Assembly (NCBI GenBank): GCA_021781795.1
Contig: JAJXWA010000012.1
Span: 1 to 64,000, forward strand
Direction: 5' to 3'
Length of the DNA stretch: 64,000 nt
Source of the DNA: Acidobacteriota bacterium
GTDB lineage: Bacteria > Acidobacteriota > Terriglobia > Terriglobales > Acidobacteriaceae
In this document: positions 38,654 to 48,457 of the stretch, in pieces
How positions within the stretch are numbered: the first letter of the stretch is position 1
Layout of the letters: every line of letters starts with the position of its first letter
Position numbers and translations under genes: made by a program
Notes under the pieces: model-generated
What the model saw: the letters and a program-made list of their open reading frames with translations, nothing else
The model's database searches: none
What the model was told of the DNA's origin: nothing

Positions 38654-40243
38654 TCAGCGGCAGCTTGCGTTACCGGCTTTGGGTATTGCAAAGAAGCTGA
38701 TGCTGGCCGGCAGCAGCTCAATCGTACCCGCGGCAACAGGCACTCCAGCCATTGCAGGCAGATCGCCGCTGGCGGTGAGAGCAAGTTCCTTGCCATTCAG
38801 TTGTGCCGACGTGCTCATAAGATCCGGCGAGGTGAGCTGGTAGCGCACCGCGCCCGCGGGCAGGTGAATGGCTTCGGGGGCAGTGCGATCCGTATTCATC
38901 GCCAGCAGCGCCACGCCTCCCCGCTGGTTGCGCAGGCAGTGTGCATACAGATAAAGGTTCTGCCCGGCGGCGTCTCCTGCATCGAGCACCGTGGTGCCCA
39001 TGAGCCTGCGCCACAGCACGGCAGCCCAGTAGTTGGGCCGCGGCTGCAGCGTGGCTTCATCCAGCAGACCGTAATCGCTGGCGTCCAGTGTGTTGTGAAT
39101 CACGACCTTGACGCCCTGCTTCGCAAGGATGCCAAGCTGATTGAGATAGCGGAAGCTGTCAACAAAGTCGGAAGCCCAGGGGTCGCCGCCGCACGCCGTC
39201 TCTGCCGTCTCCGTGTTCCAGATTGGCGTCCCCGGCGCGAACCGGTCCCGAAGCTTTGCGTAGAACTCCTCTTCCTTTGCCGTGGACATCAGCCATTCGC
39301 GCGTCAGCGCGCGGTCGGGCGAGGTCTTTGCGACTCCTCCCATGGCCGCGCAGCGCTGCGACACGCCGCCGTAAAAGTGGTACGCGAAAACATCGAGGCC
39401 GGGCCCTTCTGCGGCGAGCATGTCTTCGGTGCGGACGAGCTGCATCGATGCGGGCTGCTGCCCCAGAGACCCGCCTTCCCCAACGGAGTCCGGCCCGATG
39501 ATCTTCGTCTCTGGAGATGCCTTCCTGATAAATGCTTCAAAGACCTTGAAGTCGCGTCCGTATTGCGCGGCGTCGTAGCCTTTGGGCGCTCCGCCCATCG
39601 TGGCAAAAGTGGGCTCGTTAAAGTACTCGATTCCGTCGATGTGGCCGCCGGCGCTGTGCGTGTAGTCCAGCACCTTCTTGAGTTCGACCGGTGTCCATAC
39701 GCCCGCGGCGTCGCGCACGCCGGGGCTGATGGCAAAAGATGTGACGAGGCCATCATCGACGGCGCGGGTAAAGTCCAGCACGCCCTGCCACTCCTGGCGC
39801 GTGAGAACGCTGCGGAAGCCGTCCGGAGGAGTTGCAGGCGCCGGGCCATTGGAGTCATCGAAGTAGGTCGAGTTGGCCCAGGTTCCGCTCACGCGCACAT
39901 ACGCAGGGCTCAGAGCCGATGCCAGCTTGCGCAGTTGTGGATTCGCGAGGTCAATTGGCTTGCGGTAGCGATACATTGAGGCGTTCATGCCCGCCGGAGT
40001 GGAGCTCGGAGCAGTATCCGCCACAGCCGCTGGGCCCGAAGTCGCCTTCTTGTAGGGAGCCCAGAAGCGGCCGCCAGTCACCTCAACCATCTCGATGTTA
40101 TAGGACTGGTAGCGCTCACTCACCGTGCCGATCCTGGGCAGCTTGGAGGGTGCAATCGCCACCGGCTTCGGCGCCTGGGCAAACAGAAGAGATTGGGCCG
40201 CGACGACCACCGCCGCTGCTGAAAAGTTCCGGAATTGCATCAT
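38654..40243 (-). CDS. Secreted GH79-family (heparanase-like) glycoside hydrolase
   Basis: The 529-residue protein has a signal peptide (1-22) and a TIM-barrel region resembling the heparanase/beta-glucuronidase family GH79. The likely acid/base glutamate is in GIEYFNEPTFATM. The nucleophile segment is WNTETAETACGG, followed by FRYLNQLGILAKQGVKVV, ALDASDYGLLDEA-like sequence and the PRPNYWAAVLWRRLMGTTVLD block, which closely tracks heparanase. A C-terminal beta domain ends the protein. AAGG lies 5 bases before the ATG. Likely substrates are uronic-acid-containing polysaccharides, but specificity cannot be read from sequence. Regulation by the neighbouring LacI protein is likely. Confidence 0.83.
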   Translation of the reverse strand: MMQFRNFSAAAVVVAAQSLLFAQAPKPVAIAPSKLPRIGTVSERYQSYNIEMVEVTGGRFWAPYKKATSGPAAVADTAPSSTPAGMNASMYRYRKPIDLANPQLRKLASALSPAYVRVSGTWANSTYFDDSNGPAPATPPDGFRSVLTRQEWQGVLDFTRAVDDGLVTSFAISPGVRDAAGVWTPVELKKVLDYTHSAGGHIDGIEYFNEPTFATMGGAPKGYDAAQYGRDFKVFEAFIRKASPETKIIGPDSVGEGGSLGQQPASMQLVRTEDMLAAEGPGLDVFAYHFYGGVSQRCAAMGGVAKTSPDRALTREWLMSTAKEEEFYAKLRDRFAPGTPIWNTETAETACGGDPWASDFVDSFRYLNQLGILAKQGVKVVIHNTLDASDYGLLDEATLQPRPNYWAAVLWRRLMGTTVLDAGDAAGQNLYLYAHCLRNQRGGVALLAMNTDRTAPEAIHLPAGAVRYQLTSPDLMSTSAQLNGKELALTASGDLPAMAGVPVAAGTIELLPASISFFAIPKAGNASCR

Positions 40244-40652
40244 GTCCGCCTTGTAGCGGCGCGTTCAGGAGTCGCCGCTTATCCTTATTCAATCGGTTGA
40301 ATAAGTCTAAGCCATGGTTGAGCCATGCGCTCCTTCTTGTCAAGAAGATTGTGATTGCGAACGGAAGAAATTTCGCAATCTACAACGAAGAAATCGCGCC
40401 GCACATGAGCTGACGGGTGGGATAAGAAGAGAACATATCAATGAGAGAGCCGCTGCACGATGCGAAGGGAGCGTCGCGCAAGCCGCTTTGCATCAATGCG
40501 ATAATGAGTGAGAGCAGTCGAGTGTCCGAAGGCGCGCAAGAGGGGCGGCGAGGGGTCACGGCATCGGCATGCTTGATCGGCAGGCGCGGATTCGGGCGGT
40601 CCCCGTGCAGTCCCGCACCCCATTCAATGTCTGCCTGGATGCCAGTAAACCC
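40244..40652. other. 409-base divergent region between the GH79 gene and metH
   Basis: No credible gene lies here. It contains the LacI-type operator at 40284-40305 and a small CATGG/CCATG inverted repeat next to it. The 250 bases leading to metH show no S-adenosylmethionine, S-adenosylhomocysteine or cobalamin riboswitch signature that I can recognise. Confidence 0.6.
40284..40305. promoter_or_regulatory. LacI-family operator upstream of the GH79 gene
   Basis: A 22-base palindrome centred on CG: left half CTTATTCAATC (40284-40294), right half GGTTGAATAAG (40295-40305), with one mismatch. It lies 41 bases before the GH79 start codon, and the adjacent gene encodes a LacI-family regulator. Confidence 0.75.
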
Positions 40653-43600
40653 ATGAGCAAAGACATCGGCAGCACACTCGGCAAGATACTTGAACAACGC
40701 ATCGCCATCCTCGACGGCGCGATGGGAACGACCATTCGCACCTACGGGATGAAAGAAGCGGATATGCGTGGCACGCGCTTTAAGGATGCGCCGAAGGAGC
40801 TGCTGAATAACGGCGATCTGTTTGTGCTCACACAGCCTGGCATGATTGGCGATATTCACCGGCGCTTTCTTGAGGCGGGCGCGGACATCATTGAGACGAA
40901 CACGTTTGGCGCGACGAGCATTGCGCAGAGCGAGTTCTTCGTCGAGGATCCGCGCGAGCATGGAGGCCGCAAGGATCCAGCGTTCTATCAGAAGGTCATT
41001 GACGACTCGTTCCTGAAGAATCTTGCATGGGAGGTGAACGAGACCTCCGCGCGGCAGTGCCGGGAGTGGGCCGATCGTGTGGCCAATGCAACCGGACGCC
41101 CGCGCTTTGTCGCCGGGTCCATCGGACCGCTCACGGTTTCGCTCTCCAACTCGCCCGATGCCGACGATCCGGGATTTCGCGTCGTCACGTTCGACCAGGT
41201 GCGCACGGCCTACAAGGAGCAGGTGCGCGCGCTTATCGCAGGCGGATCGGATCTGCTGCTTGTGGAGACGATCTTCGACTCACTGAATGCGAAGGCCGCG
41301 CTGGTCGCCATTCGCGAGGTCTTTGATGAGGACGGGCTGACGGCAGCGCAGCGCGAACTGCCCATCATGATCTCGGCTGCAGTCGGGCGCGGCGGCGAAA
41401 CGATGATCTCCGCGCAGACGGTCGAGGCCTTCTGGAATGCCGTCGAACACGTGAAGCCGTTTTCGGTGGGGCTCAACTGCTCGCTTGGCCCTGACCTGAT
41501 GTATCCGTTTCTTGAGGAACTGGCGCAGAAATCGAACACCGCCATTTCGTGCTATCCCAATGCAGGATTGCCCAATCCGCTCTCGCCGACAGGCTTCGAC
41601 CTGGAACCTGCAGACATGGCGCAGCGGTTCAGCGAGTTTGCGCGCGGCGGGCTGATCAACATTGCCGGAGGCTGCTGCGGCAACACGCCGGAGCACATCG
41701 CGGCGATTGCGAAGGCGCTTGAAGGCAAGCCGGCGCGCGAGCGTCGAGCAATCTCCACTGGCACGGCGGAACCTGTCGCGGCGCGGCCTGCGTTTCGCCC
41801 GCTGCGCCTCTCGGGTTCGCAGCCGTTCACGCAGCAGGCTGGCGTCTTCATCATGATTGGCGAGCGCACCAACGTGGCCGGCTCGCCGAAGTTCGCGAAG
41901 CTCATCAAGGAGGGCAAATACGAAGAGGCCGTAAGCATTGCGCGGCAACAGGTGGAGAACGGCGCCAACGTCATCGACATCTGCATGGACGAGGGCATGA
42001 TTGATGGCGTGGCGGCGATGTCGCGCTTTGTACAACTGCTTGCGAGCGAGCCCGAGGTCGCCAAAGTTCCCTTCATGATCGATTCGTCGAAGTGGGAGGT
42101 CATTGAGGCTGGACTGAAGTGCCTGCAGGGCAAAGGCATCGTCAACTCCATCTCGCTCAAAGAAGGCGAAGATAAGTTCCGCCAGAACGCGGCTACAGTG
42201 CTCAAATTCGGCGCGGCCGTCGTCGTGATGGCGTTTGACGAACAGGGGCAGGCCGCGAGCTACGAAGATCGCATCCGCATCTGCGAGCGCGCCTATCGCA
42301 TCCTCGTCGATGAGGTTGGCCTCGCGCCGGAAGACATCATCTTCGATCCCAATATCCTCACCGTGGCCACCGGCATGGAAGAGCACAACAACTATGCCGT
42401 GGATTTCATCCGGGCGACGAAGTGGATCAAGGAAAACCTGCCTCACGCTAAAGTGAGCGGCGGCGTCTCCAACATTTCGTTCAGCTTTCGCGGAAACAAC
42501 AAGGTCCGCGAGGCGATGCACGCGGCGTTCCTCTATCGCGCCATTGCCGCCGGCATGGACATGGGCATTGTGAACGCAGGCATGCTCGAGGTCTATGAAG
42601 AGATTGATCCAGTTCTGAAGACGCTTGTAGAGGATGTGCTTTTGAACCGCCGCGCTGATGCGACCGAGCGGTTGATTGAATTCGGCGAGAAGCTGAAGGC
42701 TGAGGGCCCAGGCACTGCCGCGACCGAGAAAAAGGCCGAAGAGTGGCGCAACGGGACAGTGGAGGAGCGCCTGTCGTACGCCCTCGTCAAGGGCATTGAC
42801 GCGTACATCGACGCGGACACCGAAGAAGCGCGCGCGAAGCTGGGACGACCGCTTGCTGTGATTGAGGGCCCATTGATGGATGGCATGGGCGTGGTCGGTG
42901 ATCTCTTCGGCGCGGGCAAGATGTTTCTCCCTCAGGTTGTGAAGTCGGCTCGTGTGATGAAGAAAGCGGTTGCCTACCTTACGCCGTTTATGGAAGCCGA
43001 GAAGGCCGCGATGGCTGCTGCGGGCCAGGAGGTGCGCACGCAGGGCAAGATCGTGCTCGCCACGGTGAAGGGCGACGTGCACGACATCGGCAAGAATATT
43101 GTGGGCGTCGTGCTTGCCTGCAATAACTACGAAGTCATCGACATGGGCGTGATGGTACCCGCGGAGAAGATTCTGGAGCGCGCCCGGCAGGAGAAGGCCG
43201 ACGTCGTGGGCCTGAGCGGTCTCATTACGCCGTCGCTCGACGAGATGGTGCATGTGGCTCGCGAGATGGAGCGGACGGGGCTCAAGCTGCCGCTTCTCAT
43301 CGGCGGCGCGACCACAAGCCGCGCGCATACTGCCATCAAGATTGCGCCGCACTACAGCCAGCCTGTGGTTCACGTTCTGGACGCAAGCCGTGCCGTTCCG
43401 GTGACGACCAGCCTACTCAGCCAGGATGGAAGGACGGAATTTGTTGCGCAGTTGCGCGCCGAGTATGAAGCCGTGCGCAAGGCCCATGCGGCTCCGCGCT
43501 TGCAGACGGTCCCCCTTGAGACAGCGCGCAGGCGACGCACTCCGATTCAATGGCGCGCGGAGGATCTTGCTGTGCCAGCGTTCACGGGCATTCGCATTCT

Positions 43601-44504
43601 GGAGGACTTTCCGCTCGCCACTCTGCGCGAGTTCATAGACTGGACTCCGTTCTTCCACACGTGGGAACTGAAGGGCGTCTATCCGCGCATTCTGGACGAT
43701 CCGGAAAAGGGCACACAGGCACGCCAACTCTTTGAGGAAGCCAACGCGCTGCTCGATCGCATCATCGAAGAAAAGCTGCTGCGCGCGCGCGGCGTCTACG
43801 GATTCTTTGCTGCCAACGCGATTGGCGACGATGTGGAACTGTACACGGATGAGACGCGCACGCAGGTGCTGCAGCGGTTCCATTTCCTGCGCCAGCAGTC
43901 GGACCGCGAGGGCAGTGAGCCGTGCCGTTCGCTGGCGGACTTTATCGCGCCGCGCGAGACCGGGCTGCGCGATTCTCTCGGCGCCTTTGCGGTCACCAGC
44001 GGAGTGGGCCTGCAGGAACTGCGCGAAAGTTTCCGCGCGCAGCACGATGATTACAACGCGATCATGGCGGAAGCTCTCGCCGACCGGCTCGCCGAGGCCT
44101 TTGCAGAATGTCTGCACAAGCAGGCGCGGGAGGACTGGGGCTACGGACACGCAGAGAGCTTCACCAGCGGTGAGCTCATTCAGGAGAAGTATCGCGGCAT
44201 CCGCCCTGCGCCCGGATATCCCGCATGCCCGGATCACACGGAGAAGGGCGCACTGTGGCAGCTCCTCGACGTGGAAAAGAATGCTGGCATTCAACTCACG
44301 GAGTCCTTCGCAATGTGGCCGGGGTCGAGCGTCAGCGGTCTCTACTTCGCGCATCCTGAGTCGCGGTATTTCAGCCTGGGCAAGATCGAGCGCGATCAGG
44401 TGGAGGATTATCACCTGCGCAAGGGCATGAGTCTGGAAGAAGTGGAGCGGTGGCTCGGACCCAATCTGAACTATGCGCCATCCGCGCTCCAGACCGCGGA
44501 CTGA
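40653..44504 (+). CDS. metH: Cobalamin-dependent methionine synthase
   Basis: MetH transfers a methyl group from methyltetrahydrofolate to homocysteine through cobalamin. All modules are present in 1283 residues: the homocysteine domain (1-370) with zinc cysteines in [10 protein letters not shown] and [10 protein letters not shown]; the pterin domain (about 400-670; [27 protein letters not shown]); the B12 cap and B12 domain with [20 protein letters not shown] (the histidine ligand) at about 810-830; and the C-terminal AdoMet-binding reactivation domain ([29 protein letters not shown]). The start at 40653 begins [10 protein letters not shown] and lacks a clear Shine-Dalgarno. It is transcribed alone, divergent from the GH79 gene. 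Confidence 0.97.
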   Translation: MSKDIGSTLGKILEQRIAILDGAMGTTIRTYGMKEADMRGTRFKDAPKELLNNGDLFVLTQPGMIGDIHRRFLEAGADIIETNTFGATSIAQSEFFVEDPREHGGRKDPAFYQKVIDDSFLKNLAWEVNETSARQCREWADRVANATGRPRFVAGSIGPLTVSLSNSPDADDPGFRVVTFDQVRTAYKEQVRALIAGGSDLLLVETIFDSLNAKAALVAIREVFDEDGLTAAQRELPIMISAAVGRGGETMISAQTVEAFWNAVEHVKPFSVGLNCSLGPDLMYPFLEELAQKSNTAISCYPNAGLPNPLSPTGFDLEPADMAQRFSEFARGGLINIAGGCCGNTPEHIAAIAKALEGKPARERRAISTGTAEPVAARPAFRPLRLSGSQPFTQQAGVFIMIGERTNVAGSPKFAKLIKEGKYEEAVSIARQQVENGANVIDICMDEGMIDGVAAMSRFVQLLASEPEVAKVPFMIDSSKWEVIEAGLKCLQGKGIVNSISLKEGEDKFRQNAATVLKFGAAVVVMAFDEQGQAASYEDRIRICERAYRILVDEVGLAPEDIIFDPNILTVATGMEEHNNYAVDFIRATKWIKENLPHAKVSGGVSNISFSFRGNNKVREAMHAAFLYRAIAAGMDMGIVNAGMLEVYEEIDPVLKTLVEDVLLNRRADATERLIEFGEKLKAEGPGTAATEKKAEEWRNGTVEERLSYALVKGIDAYIDADTEEARAKLGRPLAVIEGPLMDGMGVVGDLFGAGKMFLPQVVKSARVMKKAVAYLTPFMEAEKAAMAAAGQEVRTQGKIVLATVKGDVHDIGKNIVGVVLACNNYEVIDMGVMVPAEKILERARQEKADVVGLSGLITPSLDEMVHVAREMERTGLKLPLLIGGATTSRAHTAIKIAPHYSQPVVHVLDASRAVPVTTSLLSQDGRTEFVAQLRAEYEAVRKAHAAPRLQTVPLETARRRRTPIQWRAEDLAVPAFTGIRILEDFPLATLREFIDWTPFFHTWELKGVYPRILDDPEKGTQARQLFEEANALLDRIIEEKLLRARGVYGFFAANAIGDDVELYTDETRTQVLQRFHFLRQQSDREGSEPCRSLADFIAPRETGLRDSLGAFAVTSGVGLQELRESFRAQHDDYNAIMAEALADRLAEAFAECLHKQAREDWGYGHAESFTSGELIQEKYRGIRPAPGYPACPDHTEKGALWQLLDVEKNAGIQLTESFAMWPGSSVSGLYFAHPESRYFSLGKIERDQVEDYHLRKGMSLEEVERWLGPNLNYAPSALQTAD

Positions 44505-44534
44505 TTTGCCGCGGTGCGCACATCGCCTTCCTCG

Positions 44535-44540
44535 TATAAT
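44535..44540 (+). promoter_or_regulatory. -10 box implying a leaderless purE transcript
   Basis: A perfect TATAAT ends 7 bases before the purE ATG at 44548, so transcription would start at or next to the start codon. No good -35 box sits at the usual distance, and no Shine-Dalgarno precedes purE. Confidence 0.45.
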
Positions 44541-44547
44541 CAGGCTC

Positions 44548-45039
44548 ATGAGCGATGTGCCATTGGTCGGCGTGGTCATGGGCAGCAAAAGCGACTACGA
44601 GACGCTTTCTGCTGCCGTGGAGATTCTGCGCGAGCTGAAAATTCCATATGAGACGCGTGTCGTCAGCGCGCACCGCACTCCCGATCTTCTCTACAAATAT
44701 GCCGAAACGGCGCGAGACCGCGGCCTGCATGTAATCATCGCCGGCGCGGGCGGCGCCGCCCATTTGCCTGGCATGCTTGCGGCGAAAACACTTGTGCCCG
44801 TTCTCGGAGTGCCGGTTCCGGCAACGCAGTTGAATGGATTGGATGCGCTGCTGTCCATCGTGCAGATGCCGAAGGGCGTGCCGGTGGGCACGCTGGCCAT
44901 CGGCAAAGCCGGCGCGGCCAATGCTGCATTGCTTGCTGCAGAGATCCTCGCCAGCCACGATGCTGCGCTTTACGAGCGCCTGACGGGCTGGCGCACCGCC
45001 CGCATGGAAGAAGTGCTGAAGCAGGAGCTTCCTGCGTGA
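44548..45039 (+). CDS. purE: N5-carboxyaminoimidazole ribonucleotide mutase
   Basis: Class I PurE rearranges N5-CAIR to CAIR in purine synthesis. The 163-residue protein shows [36 protein letters not shown] and [17 protein letters not shown], then [20 protein letters not shown], all family signatures. The presence of purK confirms the class I (N5-CAIR) route. Its stop overlaps the GTG start of purK by 4 bases. The ATG at 44548 lies just after a TATAAT box, so translation may start on a leaderless mRNA. Confidence 0.96.
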   Translation: MSDVPLVGVVMGSKSDYETLSAAVEILRELKIPYETRVVSAHRTPDLLYKYAETARDRGLHVIIAGAGGAAHLPGMLAAKTLVPVLGVPVPATQLNGLDALLSIVQMPKGVPVGTLAIGKAGAANAALLAAEILASHDAALYERLTGWRTARMEEVLKQELPA

Positions 45040-46214
45040 CGGAAACAGCTTCTTTAGTGGGCGTCAAGGAACACAGAGTGGTCCTGCCCGGTGGCCTCAT
45101 CGCGATTCTGGGCGGCGGTCAGCTTGGACGCATGACTGCGATAGCCGCGCGCACCATGGGATACCGCGTGCGCGTCATGGATCCGGAAGCCACGTGCCCC
45201 GCAAGTTTTGTAGTGGACGAAACGATCGTCGGTCGATGGGACGATGAAGAAGCCGCGAGGCGGCTTGCCAGCGGAGCCGATGCGGTCACTCTCGAGATCG
45301 AGCAGATTGGCGTGGATGCTCTGCGTCGTGTGGCGCAACTTGCTCCACTCCGTCCCGGCGTGGAGCCGGTTCGCATCATTCAGGACAAGACTCTCCAGAA
45401 GACGTGGCTGGCGGAGCACGGCTTTCCCGTGGGTGCTTTTCGCGTCGTGCGCAGTGAAGCCGAGTTGCAGGAGGCCGTTCCGCAACTGGGGGCTCGCGTC
45501 TTTCTCAAGATCGGTCGCGGCGGCTACGATGGCCGTGGGCAGGCTCGCATCGGCATGGGTGCGTCCGCAACGGAAGAGGCTATCCACGCGGCCTGGAAGT
45601 CAATTGGCGAAATGCCGGCTGTTGCAGAAAAGGCGCTGGACCTTGATTTTGAGATCAGCGTGATGGCAGCGCGGAATTCCGCAGGCGAAGTACGGAGCTA
45701 CCCGGCGGCGCGCAATCATCACGAGAACCAGATTCTGGCCTGGAGCGTGCTGCCTGCTGATGTACCCGCCGAACTGGAGCGCCGCGCGGAAGAGCTTGCG
45801 TCTTCCATCTGCGCTGCGCTCGGCATCGAAGGGCTGCTCTGTGTGGAGATGTTTGTCACGCGGGATGGCGAGTTGTTTGTGAACGAACTCGCTCCGCGAC
45901 CCCACAACAGCTATCACCAGAGCGAACGCGGCTGCGTGACCAGCCAGTTTGAGCAGCTCGTGCGGACGACGTGCAATCTTCCGCTGGGCGATACGGCGCT
46001 GCTGACGCCCGCGGCCATCGTGAATCTGCTTGGAGAAGTGTGGCTGGATGGTGCGCCGGACTTTGCCGCCGCGCTCGCGGTTCCGGGCGTGCGCCTGCAT
46101 CTCTACGAGAAGCACACGCCGCGCAAGGGGCGCAAAATGGGTCATCTCTCCGCTGTTGGATCTACAGCTGACGAAGCTCTCGAACGCGTTCTTGAGGCGA
46201 AGCGACGGTTGTAG
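45036..46214 (+). CDS. purK: 5-(carboxyamino)imidazole ribonucleotide synthase
   Basis: PurK is the ATP-grasp enzyme that makes N5-CAIR from AIR, bicarbonate and ATP, feeding PurE. The 392-residue protein begins its nucleotide-binding region with [18 protein letters not shown] and VTLEIEQI. The ATP-grasp core has [12 protein letters not shown] and [19 protein letters not shown]. It uses a GTG start overlapping the purE stop (GTGA), typical of coupled translation. An N-terminal extension of about 20 residues precedes the fold. Confidence 0.95.
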   Translation: MTETASLVGVKEHRVVLPGGLIAILGGGQLGRMTAIAARTMGYRVRVMDPEATCPASFVVDETIVGRWDDEEAARRLASGADAVTLEIEQIGVDALRRVAQLAPLRPGVEPVRIIQDKTLQKTWLAEHGFPVGAFRVVRSEAELQEAVPQLGARVFLKIGRGGYDGRGQARIGMGASATEEAIHAAWKSIGEMPAVAEKALDLDFEISVMAARNSAGEVRSYPAARNHHENQILAWSVLPADVPAELERRAEELASSICAALGIEGLLCVEMFVTRDGELFVNELAPRPHNSYHQSERGCVTSQFEQLVRTTCNLPLGDTALLTPAAIVNLLGEVWLDGAPDFAAALAVPGVRLHLYEKHTPRKGRKMGHLSAVGSTADEALERVLEAKRRL

Positions 46215-46552
46215 CTCCAGCCGGCTCGCTCCGTACGCCGGACCATACATCGGAAGCTGTATTCACAACATCGTATTCATTAAAATTCTGTTCCATCCAA
46301 TGCGAAGCAAGAATGCCCCTTTCTGACTTGCTTCCCAACTTCGCTGCGCTACTATGGTAACGAGCAAGAACACCTTGCTCGCAAGCCAACGCTGAACGGC
46401 ATTCCCTGGCGCACCCGGTCGAGACCCCTTTCTCCTCCGATTTGTGCCGCTGTGAACGGTGGCGGGATAGGTGTGTCTTTCCGCTGCTTCATCGTGAGTC
46501 GATTTCCGTATGGGTGGACACGTCTGCGTCCGGCCCGCGGAGCAGGTGAGTT
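46215..46552 (+). other. 338-base leader region of the cytochrome bc operon with hairpins
   Basis: No gene is seen. Pairings are CGAGCAAG/CTTGCTCG (46361-46368 with 46374-46381), GCCGCT/GGTGGC near 46446-46463, and CTGCTTC (46484-46490) with GGAGCAG (46539-46545). The last would hide the ribosome-binding site 8-14 bases before the first cytochrome gene. GTGTC (46473-46477) and GACAC (46517-46521) offer a competing pairing. This looks like a structured 5' leader, but I cannot match it to a known riboswitch class. Confidence 0.4.
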
Positions 46553-47872
46553 ATGCGAAGAGTTGTTCAGATTTTTGCTGTCTTTTTATTGATTGCGGTT
46601 CTCCAAACCGCTCACGCAGTTCCAAGTTTCGCGCGGCAGACCGGATTGTCCTGCAATGTCTGTCATAGCAATCCTCCGGAGCTTACGGCGTTCGGCCGAA
46701 ACTTCAAGCTGCGCGGCTACCTGCTGACCGATACCAGCCGCAAGGACAAGATTGGCAATGTCAAGGATCTGTTTTTGACGCGGTCCATTCCTATATCCGT
46801 CATGGTCCTTCTTTCCAACACGTCCTACCAGGCCAATCAGCCGGCCAGCCAGAACAACTCGGCGGGCTTTCCGCAGCAGTTGAGCTTCTTCTTCGCCGGT
46901 GCGTTCGCTACGCACTTCGGCGGACTCGCGCAGGTGACCTATACCCATGCCGATGACCACTTCGGCATGGATAACACGGACCTGCGCTATGCCAATGATG
47001 CGAAGCTCGGGGGCAAGGATCTCGAATACGGCGTGACACTCAACAACAACCCCACTGTTGAAGATGTCTGGAACAGCACGCCGGCGTGGGGTTTCCCGTG
47101 GATTCAGACCGCCTCGGGCGTGAGTCCGATTGCGTCTCCCATCATCAACGGAACGCTGGGTTCCGATGTGGCCGGCGTAGGTGGTTACGGCTTGTGGAAC
47201 AACCATCTCTATGCCGATGTGACCGTATATCGATCCGAACACGCCGGTGCGTCTTCGCCTGTGAACGGGGCGGGTCAGTCTTACAACATCAGCGGGGTCG
47301 CGCCCTACTGGCGCGCGGCCTGGCAGCAGACCTTTGGCAGCAACTATCTCGAAGTCGGCACCTACGGCATCTACATGAACTCGTTCCCCGGCGGTATCTC
47401 CGGACCCGAGGATCGCTACGTGGATCCATCCTTTGACTTCCAGTATGAGCGGCCGCTTGGCGCGAATCTTTTGGATGTGCATGGAACCTACATCCACGAG
47501 AAGTCGAATCTTGGCGCGACCTTTGCATCTGGGGGCGCCACCACCGCGCAGAACCATCTGAACACGCTGAAGCTCGACAGCACCTATCACTGGCGTAACA
47601 AATACAGCGCCACGGGTGCACTGTTCTCCACTACAGGCAACAGCGACCCGCTGCTCTATGCCCCGGCTGCACTCACGGGCAGCAACAACGGCAATCCGGC
47701 GACGAAGGGATACATCGCACAGTTTGGCTGGTGGCCATCGCAGAACATCGACATCGACTTCAACTACTCGGGCTACTTCAAATTCAATGGCGCCAGCACC
47801 AACTATGACGGTGCGCTGCGCAACGCCTCAGACAACAACACCGTGTACATGGCTTTGTGGCTCAACTTCTAG
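46553..47872 (+). CDS. Outer-membrane beta-barrel protein with N-terminal monohaem cytochrome c motif
   Basis: The 439-residue protein has a signal peptide (1-23), one haem c site CNVCH (about 34-38, in RQTGLSCNVCHSNPPEL), and then about 390 residues of alternating polar/aromatic strands with a terminal phenylalanine (MALWLNF), the hallmark of a beta-barrel inserted by the Bam machinery. Haem-bearing barrels of this kind could pass electrons at the outer membrane or bind the periplasmic partners of the bc complex encoded next. It heads the operon and is followed after 8 bases by the Rieske gene. The family name is not known to me. Confidence 0.78.
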   Translation: MRRVVQIFAVFLLIAVLQTAHAVPSFARQTGLSCNVCHSNPPELTAFGRNFKLRGYLLTDTSRKDKIGNVKDLFLTRSIPISVMVLLSNTSYQANQPASQNNSAGFPQQLSFFFAGAFATHFGGLAQVTYTHADDHFGMDNTDLRYANDAKLGGKDLEYGVTLNNNPTVEDVWNSTPAWGFPWIQTASGVSPIASPIINGTLGSDVAGVGGYGLWNNHLYADVTVYRSEHAGASSPVNGAGQSYNISGVAPYWRAAWQQTFGSNYLEVGTYGIYMNSFPGGISGPEDRYVDPSFDFQYERPLGANLLDVHGTYIHEKSNLGATFASGGATTAQNHLNTLKLDSTYHWRNKYSATGALFSTTGNSDPLLYAPAALTGSNNGNPATKGYIAQFGWWPSQNIDIDFNYSGYFKFNGASTNYDGALRNASDNNTVYMALWLNF

Positions 47873-47880
47873 GAGTGGTC

Positions 47881-48438
47881 GTGGAACAGCAAATTGAAAA
47901 AGTGAATGCGGCAGGTCAGAAGGATGTCATCATCATCAATCGCCGATCGTTTTTTGGCGCGTTGATGGCGGTTGGGTCGCTGGGCATGGGGGCGATTCTT
48001 TCAGTCCCTGTGCTGCGGTATGTGCTGTACCCGCTCTACGCAAAGGCATCGGGCACGGAGTGGTCCGACGTAGGCGAGATGAGCGAATTCGCCAACGCAA
48101 CCGGACCGGTGCGCAAGACCATCACCTTTGCCCAGCGCGACGGCTGGCGTGAGGTTGTCTCCGCGCAGTCCGTATACGTGAGCCGCAATGCAGACGGGCA
48201 ACTGGAAGTGCTTTCGGCCATCTGCCCGCACCTTGGCTGCAGCGTGAGCTGGCAGCAGGCGCAGTCGGAGTTTGTGTGCCCCTGCCACGGCGGGCGATTC
48301 CAGGCCGACGGGCAGCACGTCTTCGGTCCACCGCCTCGGGCGATGGACAAGCTGACCACGCGCGTGCAGGACAACAAGCTGCAGGTGCGTTTCCAGTATT
48401 TCCGGTCGAACGTGCCCAACCAGGAAAAGCTGAGCTAA
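47881..48438 (+). CDS. Rieske iron-sulfur subunit of a cytochrome bc complex
   Basis: This protein carries the high-potential 2Fe-2S cluster that takes electrons from quinol. The 185-residue protein has an N-terminal signal anchor with a twin-arginine-like motif (NRRSFFGALMAVGSLGMG) and the cluster ligands CPHLGC (Cys, His) and CPCHGG (Cys, His) about 20 residues apart, then GPPPRAMDKL. A GTG start with AGGAG 5 bases upstream fixes the N-terminus. It sits between the haem-barrel gene and the cytochrome b gene, so the three form one respiratory operon. Confidence 0.93.
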   Translation: MEQQIEKVNAAGQKDVIIINRRSFFGALMAVGSLGMGAILSVPVLRYVLYPLYAKASGTEWSDVGEMSEFANATGPVRKTITFAQRDGWREVVSAQSVYVSRNADGQLEVLSAICPHLGCSVSWQQAQSEFVCPCHGGRFQADGQHVFGPPPRAMDKLTTRVQDNKLQVRFQYFRSNVPNQEKLS

Positions 48439-48457
48439 TCCGGAAGAGAGTGGAACC

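Noticed and set aside
40400-40652. Riboswitch before metH (S-adenosylmethionine, S-adenosylhomocysteine or cobalamin)
   Set aside because: None of the conserved cores I know for these classes is visible. A covariance-model scan would be decisive.
46340-46552. Cyclic-di-GMP (GEMM) riboswitch before the cytochrome operon
   Set aside because: Hairpins are present and GEMM elements often precede cytochromes, but the conserved GCAAACC and GGACGCAAAGCC segments are missing.
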